Part shown: positions 52,373-60,447 of the stretch, piece after piece | Layout: each line of letters starts with the position of its first letter | How positions within the stretch are numbered: position 1 is the stretch's first letter | NCBI RefSeq assembly: GCF_902168065.1 | Contig: NZ_LR655703.1 | Coordinates: 1 to 60,447, forward strand | DNA: 60,447 bases | DNA from: Mycobacterium tilburgii | GTDB lineage: Bacteria; Actinomycetota; Actinomycetes; Mycobacteriales; Mycobacteriaceae | Direction: 5' to 3' | Notes under the pieces: generated by a model | Databases searched by the model: none | Told to the model about the DNA's origin: nothing | Seen by the model: the letters and a program-made list of their open reading frames with translations, nothing else | Position numbers and translations under genes: made by a program

Positions 52373-52882
52373 TTACCGATGCGCTGGAGGCTCGTCGGCC
52401 GGAGTCGGCAGACCCCGTTCAGTCAGCAGTGCGCGCAGTTCGTCCAGCTCGTCGCGCAGGTATTCGCGCGTTACGACCTCACCGATGGCCAGCCGCAGGG
52501 CGGCGAGCTCGCGGGACAGGTACTCGGTGTCGGCCTTGGTCTGGGCGGCGCGACGGCGATCCTCTTCCAGCGCCACGCGGTCCCGGTTTTCCTGACGGTT
52601 CTGCGCCAGCAAAATCAGCGGCGCGGCGTAAGCGGCCTGGGTGGAGAAGGCCAGGTTCAGCAGGATGAACGGGTACGGGTCGAAGCGCCACCGGATCGCG
52701 ATCAGGTTGACCGCGATCCACACGACCACGACGACGGTCTGCAGCAGCAGGTAGCGCCCGGTGCCGAAGAAACGGGCGATGGCCTCGGTGCTCTGGCCGA
52801 GGGTTTCGGGGTCCACGTGCAGCGAAATTCTGCGCGACGTCCGTGGGGTGTACAGCCGCCGGGGTGCCGATGGTCTGGTCAC
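52373..52882 (-). CDS. DUF1003 membrane protein (Rv1231c-like)
   Basis: 169 residues from GTG 52882, overlapping the stop of the preceding gene by 4 bp. Conserved DUF1003 core: ARFFGTGRYLLLQTVVVVVW, IAVNLIAIRWRFDPYPFILL, NLAFSTQAAYAAPLILLAQN, RQENRDRVALEEDRRRAAQT, i.e. two membrane helices and a basic cytosolic helix. The family is thought to be transport-related because it travels with MgtE-type genes, as here. Intact. Confidence 0.88.
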   Translation of the reverse strand: MTRPSAPRRLYTPRTSRRISLHVDPETLGQSTEAIARFFGTGRYLLLQTVVVVVWIAVNLIAIRWRFDPYPFILLNLAFSTQAAYAAPLILLAQNRQENRDRVALEEDRRRAAQTKADTEYLSRELAALRLAIGEVVTREYLRDELDELRALLTERGLPTPADEPPAHR

Positions 52883-54189
52883 GAGGCCCCCTTGGCGCCG
52901 TTGACGCGTCCGACCGTGGTGTTGAGCTCGTGGGCGTCCGCGCGCCAGTCGTGCGGCAACAGGTGATCGAGCAGGTCGTCGACGGTCACCGCACCCAGCA
53001 GGTGCCTGGCCGCGTCGACGACGGGTCCACACACCAGGTTGTAGGCGGCGAAGTACCGGGTCACCGCGGCCAGGCTGGTCTCCGGGGTCAGGGTGAGCAG
53101 GTCGCTGTCGACGATGCCGCCGACCAGCTCGCTCGGCGGTTCGTGCAGCAGCCGCTGCAACGGTACGCAGCCCAGATACTGCCCGGTGGGGGTGGCGGTC
53201 GGTGCACGCGTCACGAACACCATCGACGACAGCGCCGGGGTGAGGTCGGGAATGCGAACCAGGGCCAGCGCCTCGGCCACCGTGGTATCCGGGGTCAGCA
53301 CCACCGGATCGGAGGTCATCAACCCGCCCGCGGTGTCCGGAGAGTGCTTCAAAAGCCTTCGCACCGGGGCGGATTCGTCGGGATCCATTCGTTCCAGCAG
53401 CAGTTCGGCGTCCGTTGGGTTCAGCTCACCCAGCAGGTCGGCCGCGTCGTCGGGATCCATTTCCTCGAGCACGTCGGCGGCGCGTTCGGTGCCCAGCTGC
53501 GACAGTGCGTCGGCCTGCTCGGACTCGGGCAGCTCCTGCAGGATGTCGGCTAACCGCTCGTTGGTGAAGGCCTGGAACACCTCGGTACGCCGCTTGGCCG
53601 GCAGCACGCGGATGGCGTCGGCCACGTCGACCGCCCGGCGTCCCTCGAACTGGTTGAGCAGGTGGGCCACCGCCTGGCCCGGCATGGCCAGGGCCGACGG
53701 CGTCAATCCCTGCACGCTTTGCCAGTCGACGACATGCACCGGACCGCGCCGGCCCAGCCGGCGGTGGGTGCGCACCGCGATCCTGGTCACCAGCCAATCG
53801 CGGGTCCGGGACTGTTCGATGCCCAGATCGGTGATCACCACCTCGCGCCCGGCCAGCTCCGGGAATTCCGGGTCGTTGACCGTGACCTGGGTGTCGAGAA
53901 TTTGGCCGATCGCCAACACCTCACCCGGGCGCTGCTCGAAGTGGCGCAACGACACGCTGCCCGTGTTAAGCGTCACCGCGTCGGGCTCGATCGCGGCCAC
54001 CCGCAGAATCGGGATGAAGGTGCTGCGGCGGGTCGCCAAATCCACCACCAGTCCCAACACTCGCGGTTGCTGGCGGACGATGCTGATGCTGATCACGATA
54101 TCGCGGATGCGGCCGAAGTTTTCGCCCATGGGCCCCAACACCAACATGCGCGTCAGGCGCGCGATGTACACCCTGTTGACCGATGCCAT
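52879..54189 (-). CDS. PRC-barrel, MgtE-N and CBS-domain protein (Rv1232c-like)
   Basis: 436 residues without the membrane domain of true MgtE. N-terminal PRC-barrel-like repeats (IRDIVISISIVRQQPRVLGL and GREVVITDLGI), an MgtE-N superhelix with repeating LPxxxxxxLxxMDPxDAADLL patterns (VLPAKRRTEVFQAFTNERLA, VLEEMDPDDAADLLGELNPT, LLLERMDPDESAPVRRLLKH), then two CBS motifs (DTAGGLMTSDPVVLTPDTTV, LLHEPPSELVGGIVDSDL). Probably a Mg2+ or nucleotide sensor. Coupled to the DUF1003 gene. Confidence 0.88.
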   Translation of the reverse strand: MASVNRVYIARLTRMLVLGPMGENFGRIRDIVISISIVRQQPRVLGLVVDLATRRSTFIPILRVAAIEPDAVTLNTGSVSLRHFEQRPGEVLAIGQILDTQVTVNDPEFPELAGREVVITDLGIEQSRTRDWLVTRIAVRTHRRLGRRGPVHVVDWQSVQGLTPSALAMPGQAVAHLLNQFEGRRAVDVADAIRVLPAKRRTEVFQAFTNERLADILQELPESEQADALSQLGTERAADVLEEMDPDDAADLLGELNPTDAELLLERMDPDESAPVRRLLKHSPDTAGGLMTSDPVVLTPDTTVAEALALVRIPDLTPALSSMVFVTRAPTATPTGQYLGCVPLQRLLHEPPSELVGGIVDSDLLTLTPETSLAAVTRYFAAYNLVCGPVVDAARHLLGAVTVDDLLDHLLPHDWRADAHELNTTVGRVNGAKGAS

Positions 54190-54250
54190 GTCTTATTGAG
54201 CCTAAGCAGCCGGGAGTCCGACGGCAGTGCACCGCCGTTGGCGAGCCGCA

Positions 54251-54811
54251 CTAATGGGAGTGCACCGCGAAGATCATCACGATCAGTCCCACGATCAGGG
54301 TCGCGACGCCGATAACGATGCCCGCGACGGCCATGCCGTAGCCATCCTGGCGAGTTCGTTTGATCTGGTCGAGCGCGATCGTGCCTAGCACGATGCCGAC
54401 GATTCCGCCGATGCCGCACAGCAGGCCGGTGAAGGACGCGATCAGCGACGCGATGGCCAGCCCGTTCGTTCCGGCCGCGACGCCCTCCGACGACCAGTAG
54501 TCGCCCGGATAGCCCGGGGCCGGGTAATACCCGCCGGGATATGACGAGGGACTGTAGCCCGGTGGCGGGCCACCGAATTGCGGTGGCGGTCCCGGCGTGC
54601 CGGGCGGCTGCTGGTAGCCGAGCGGCGGGGTGAACTGCGGATAGTTGGCCAGATAGCCGGGCGGCTCGCCGTCGGGGTGATCGGGCGGCGGACAGCCGGC
54701 CGCTGGCGGCGGGTCCCAGGGCGCCGTCCAGCCCGGCTGCTCGGGGTGTTGCCCGCCGGCCGCACGTGGGTCCGTGGCGTCGTCGCCGCTGCTACTGCCT
54801 GGACCCGTCAT
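54251..54811 (-). CDS. Proline-rich DUF4190 membrane protein (Rv1233c-like)
   Basis: 186 residues from ATG 54811. The N-terminal two thirds are Pro/Gly/Tyr-rich (PPLGYQQPPGTPGPPPQFGG, YSPSSYPGGYYPAPGYPG), likely disordered. The C-terminus is the DUF4190 double helix NGLAIASLIASFTGLLCGIG and GMAVAGIVIGVATLIVGLIV. Function unknown. Divergent from the Rv1234-like pseudogene with 86 bp between. Confidence 0.88.
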   Translation of the reverse strand: MTGPGSSSGDDATDPRAAGGQHPEQPGWTAPWDPPPAAGCPPPDHPDGEPPGYLANYPQFTPPLGYQQPPGTPGPPPQFGGPPPGYSPSSYPGGYYPAPGYPGDYWSSEGVAAGTNGLAIASLIASFTGLLCGIGGIVGIVLGTIALDQIKRTRQDGYGMAVAGIVIGVATLIVGLIVMIFAVHSH

Positions 54812-54897
54812 GGTGTTCAACCTAGCTTGCGGCGCGCCTCGATAGGGTGGGAGGGTCGGCGTGAAACTACGGCCATGTCGGAGGAGAATGATCGCTG

Positions 54898-57028
<2,131 letters not shown>

Positions 57029-57032
57029 CGCG

Positions 57033-58214
57033 ATGGCTGAGATTGTGCTGGATCACGTCACCAAGAGTTACTCCGATGGGCACACCGCGGTGCGGGACCT
57101 GAGCCTCACCATCGCCGACGGCGAATTCCTGATCCTCGTCGGGCCATCCGGCTGCGGTAAGACCACCACGCTGAACATGATTGCCGGCCTTGAAGATATC
57201 TCGTCGGGCGAATTGCGGATCGGCGGCGAGCGGGTCAACGAGAAGGCTCCCAAGGACCGCGACATCGCGATGGTGTTCCAGTCCTACGCGCTGTACCCGC
57301 ACATGACGGTCCGGCAGAACATCGCGTTCCCGTTGACGCTGGCGAAGATGAAGAAGAGCGACATCGCGCAGAAGGTTTCCGAGACGGCCAAAATCCTTGA
57401 CCTGACCGCACTTCTGGACCGCAAACCCTCCCAGCTGTCCGGCGGACAACGGCAGCGCGCCGCGATGGGGCGCGCAATCGTGCGCCATCCCAAGGCGTTT
57501 CTGATGGACGAGCCGCTTTCCAACCTGGATGCCAAGCTGCGAGTGCAGATGCGCGGTGAGATCGCCCGGCTGCAGCGGCGGCTGGGCACCACCACCGTCT
57601 ATGTCACCCACGAACAGACCGAGGCGATGACGCTGGGTGACCGGGTGGTGGTGATGCACGGCGGGGTGGCCCAGCAGGTCGGCACGCCCGACGAGCTGTA
57701 TGAACGGCCGGCGAATCTGTTCGTCGCCGGCTTCATCGGTTCGCCGCCGATGAATTTCTTCCCCGCGACGCTGACGCCGAACGGACTGATGCTTCCTTTT
57801 GGGGAGGTGATGTTGAGCCCCGAAGTGCAACAGGTGATCGCCCAGCACCCCAGACCAGGCGCAGTCATCGTTGGGATGCGGCCCGAACACCTGCTGGACG
57901 CCGCGCTGATCGATGGATATCAGCGCATCACGTCGACGACGTTCGCGGTCACGGTCGATCTGATCGAATCGCTGGGGGCCGACAAGTACGTGTACTTCAC
58001 CACAGCAAACTGGTATGTGCAGTCGGCGCGCCTCGACGAGGTGGCCGCCGAGTCCGAGGTCGCCGGAAACCAGTTCGTGGCACGGGTTCCCGCCGAATCC
58101 AAGGCGGCTGTCGGCCAGCCGATCGAATTGTCTTTCAACACCGCAAAACTCGCCGTGTTCGACGCCGAGACCGGTGTGAACCTGACCGTGCCCCGGGCGA
58201 CCGGCGGACAGTGA
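57033..58214 (+). CDS. sugC: ABC transporter ATPase SugC
   Basis: ATPase of the LpqY-SugABC trehalose importer, MalK/MsmK type. 393 residues, fully intact. Walker [10 protein letters not shown] (near residues 37-45), Q-loop [14 protein letters not shown], signature LSGGQRQR, Walker [13 protein letters not shown]-loop [10 protein letters not shown], followed by the regulatory OB-type domain ([31 protein letters not shown]). Its binding protein and both permeases are dead. Retention suggests it energises another sugar importer, as MsmK does in streptococci, or that decay is recent. Confidence 0.95.
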   Translation: MAEIVLDHVTKSYSDGHTAVRDLSLTIADGEFLILVGPSGCGKTTTLNMIAGLEDISSGELRIGGERVNEKAPKDRDIAMVFQSYALYPHMTVRQNIAFPLTLAKMKKSDIAQKVSETAKILDLTALLDRKPSQLSGGQRQRAAMGRAIVRHPKAFLMDEPLSNLDAKLRVQMRGEIARLQRRLGTTTVYVTHEQTEAMTLGDRVVVMHGGVAQQVGTPDELYERPANLFVAGFIGSPPMNFFPATLTPNGLMLPFGEVMLSPEVQQVIAQHPRPGAVIVGMRPEHLLDAALIDGYQRITSTTFAVTVDLIESLGADKYVYFTTANWYVQSARLDEVAAESEVAGNQFVARVPAESKAAVGQPIELSFNTAKLAVFDAETGVNLTVPRATGGQ

Positions 58215-58824
58215 CAACGATCCTGGACCGGGTACGGGCACACTTGGGTGACCACTTCGACGCGGACGGCGGATGGGGTGCCCCCGATTCGGCCAGCGTG
58301 ACGTTTCTGGGGACCGAGCCGATCGAGAGGTGCTGCGGTTCCGCAACGCCGGGCCCGGAGGACTGGTGCAGTACGTCTCGCTGGGGTGCTCGCGCCACCC
58401 CGATGGTCGACCTCACCGAGATCGTCGCCGATCCACACCGCGGGCCGCGCGCGGAAGTCACGCTGTGCATGCGAAATCCGGACGAGGTCACCGGGATCGC
58501 CCGCAGTCTGGCGATACTGGCGGCCGCCCGGCCGTCGATGGGTTGGTGCTGGGCCCGGACACTTTGATCGATCTCGGTTCACCGCTGTGGACACGGCCGT
58601 TGCGGTGGGTGCCATTCACCGCAGTTCTGTTGGGCCCCAGTGACATTCCGGAGTGTGCGCTGGAGCCGCCGCGCGAGCCGGTGATGTTTCTGGCCGCGAT
58701 GCTGATCACGGGGGCCGAGACGGCGTGGGTGCGGCTGAAGGGCGCCGAGGCGATGCGCGAGGCCTGGCTGTCCGACGGCGTAGACGTGCTGGACCCGAAT
58801 CGCAGTGCCGCTCAACCTAACTGA
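58211..58824 (+). pseudogene. Broken SUFU-like domain protein
   Basis: Starts GTG 58211 overlapping the sugC stop: [32 protein letters not shown], then shifts to VLRFRNAGPGGLVQYVSLGC, then ATPMVDLTEIVADPHRGPRA and CMRNPDEVTGIARSLAILAA. Near 58535 it shifts again to DGLVLGPDTLIDLGSPLWTR and ETAWVRLKGAEAMREAWLSD. This looks like a bacterial suppressor-of-fused domain protein, often found in toxin-immunity and sensor settings. At least three frameshifts. M. tuberculosis lacks this gene between sugC and corA, to my memory. Confidence 0.6.
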
Positions 58825-59600
58825 TCGAAGGATAGAGCCAGTTGTTCCGGCGGAATTGAAAATACAACACCGGGCAGGTAACAGTCATCAGGGCCATCAC
58901 GCCCGGGTAGCCCCACCTCCAGTCCAGTTCCGGCATGAAGTGAAAAGTTCATCCCGTAGATGTCGGCTTCCATCAGCCGGGTCACTTCGAGGTAGTGGTC
59001 CACGACGTAGTCGGCGATCGTGTGCATCACCGCGAACGGCCCCAGCCGCAACTGTTCACCGTCGGCTTCCATGCGTTTGCGCACGTCGGCGAGGCCGCTT
59101 TGGTCACCGTGTCGAACGGTGACCACGAAGTTTCTGCCGACGAAGATCATCACCTCGCCGCTTTGCACAATTTCGCGGACCAGGGCGACGGACTCGTGCG
59201 GCACGTACTTGATCGTCTTGAGCACCAGCGCCAGCGTGTCGTCGTAGCGTTCCAGCTTGGGGCGTTGGTGTGCGCACACGGCGTCCTCGACGGCCAGCGG
59301 ATGCAGCCCGAAAACGTCGGCCACTTCCTTCATGTGAGCCTCGTCGGGCTCGTGCAAACCGACCCAGACGAACGCCTCGTGTCCCAGCGTCTCGATCTGC
59401 GCCATCTTGCTTTCCGCGTCCTGGTAGGTGAACGTGCCCGGCAGCCGCTGGCCCCCACATAGACCGCGCAGTCGACCAGGGCCTCATGGGGTGGGGGCGG
59501 CTCGGCCGCGGGAGGCCGGCCGGTCGCGCGGCGGCGGTGACCGATACGCGGCGGTGCCGCATTGGTCGAGGACCGGAGATTTTGGGTCGGTGCGAGTGCG
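58817..59600 (-). pseudogene. corA: Broken magnesium/cobalt channel CorA
   Basis: N-terminal domain is readable: ALVDCAVYVG, LPGTFTYQDAESKM, FVWVGLHEPDEAHMKEVADV, AVEDAVCAHQRPKLERYDDT and MHTIADYVVDHYLEVTRLME. At ADI the frame jumps straight to YGMNFS, the selectivity-filter motif, so about 115 residues including the long stalk helix and most of the first membrane helix are deleted. A shift near 58940 then separates GMNFS from the tail MPELDWRWGYPGVMALMTVT, FRRNNWL. Another shift lies near 59450. No channel can form. Confidence 0.88.
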
Positions 59601-59604
59601 CTAG

Positions 59605-60447
<843 letters not shown>

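Noticed and set aside
58211..58824. Toxin-immunity system around the SUFU-like gene
   Set aside because: No toxin gene is adjacent (sugC and corA flank it) and the SUFU-like frame is itself broken.

Overview
The window reads as one contig from a slow-growing, GC-rich Mycobacterium of the M. avium complex type that is in the middle of genome decay. Gene content and order follow two blocks of the M. tuberculosis map: about Rv1885c to Rv1894c (positions 1 to about 7330) and about Rv1164 to Rv1240 (about 7340 to the end). The second block lacks the PE/PPE, esx and pks/papA/mmpL genes that M. tuberculosis carries between the same neighbours. About 37 genes look intact and about 26 are broken by frameshifts, nonsense codons, internal deletions or loss of a catalytic residue. 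Broken genes sit directly beside long intact ones such as fbiC, dapC, dapD, dapE, gpgS, sigE and mrp, so real pseudogenisation fits better than random sequencing error. A GC-rich M. avium-like genome with this much decay fits M. lepraemurium best; that name is an inference and was not checked by search.

Layout. 1-7330: fbpB (antigen 85B), a broken DUF7159-type gene, an O-methyltransferase-like gene, a YceI-like gene, a dead CYP125-type P450, two broken small exported or membrane genes, an intact 75-residue protein and the 3' stub of a nitronate monooxygenase. A rearrangement breakpoint at about 7310-7345 joins this stub to a narI remnant, followed by a typA gene without its 5' two thirds. 8500-17668: mostly healthy: lpqW, a TetR gene, mshB, a small ORF, an Rv1171-like gene, fbiC, TB8.4, fdxC, dapC. 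17772-23545: a graveyard holding an APC permease, an esterase, cysNC and the proline regulator pruC. 23620-26219: intact proline catabolism (rocA, putA). 26235-40256: intact fadD36, dapD, dapE, LOG, folP2, gpgS, an Rv1209-like gene, tagA and a DUF3117 gene, mixed with broken TetR, hydrolase, MFS, Rv1204c-like, fadD6 and glgM genes. 40478-51002: glgC, a dead methyltransferase and dead ABC efflux pump beside their intact regulator RaaS, then the intact envelope-stress block sigE-rseA-htrA-tatB and mrp. 51002-60447: a broken transglycosylase, intact DUF1003, MgtE-N/CBS and DUF4190 genes, a destroyed trehalose importer (lpqY, sugA, sugB) with intact sugC, a broken SUFU gene, a broken corA, and the 5' part of mdh running into a low-quality G-rich end.

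How the genes fit together. What is kept is core: lysine/diaminopimelate synthesis (dapC, dapD, dapE), mycothiol (mshB), F420 (fbiC), polymethylated-polysaccharide priming (gpgS), lipoarabinomannan control (lpqW), mycolyl transfer (fbpB), Fe-S handling (mrp) and SigE stress control. What is lost is mostly import, efflux, alternative carbon use and regulation: trehalose recycling, glycogen synthase GlgM, nitrate respiration, sulfate activation, fatty-acid activation by FadD6, a steroid-type P450 and the proline activator. This looks like adaptation to a stable intracellular niche. I saw no rRNA or tRNA genes, CRISPR array, prophage or recognisable insertion sequence.
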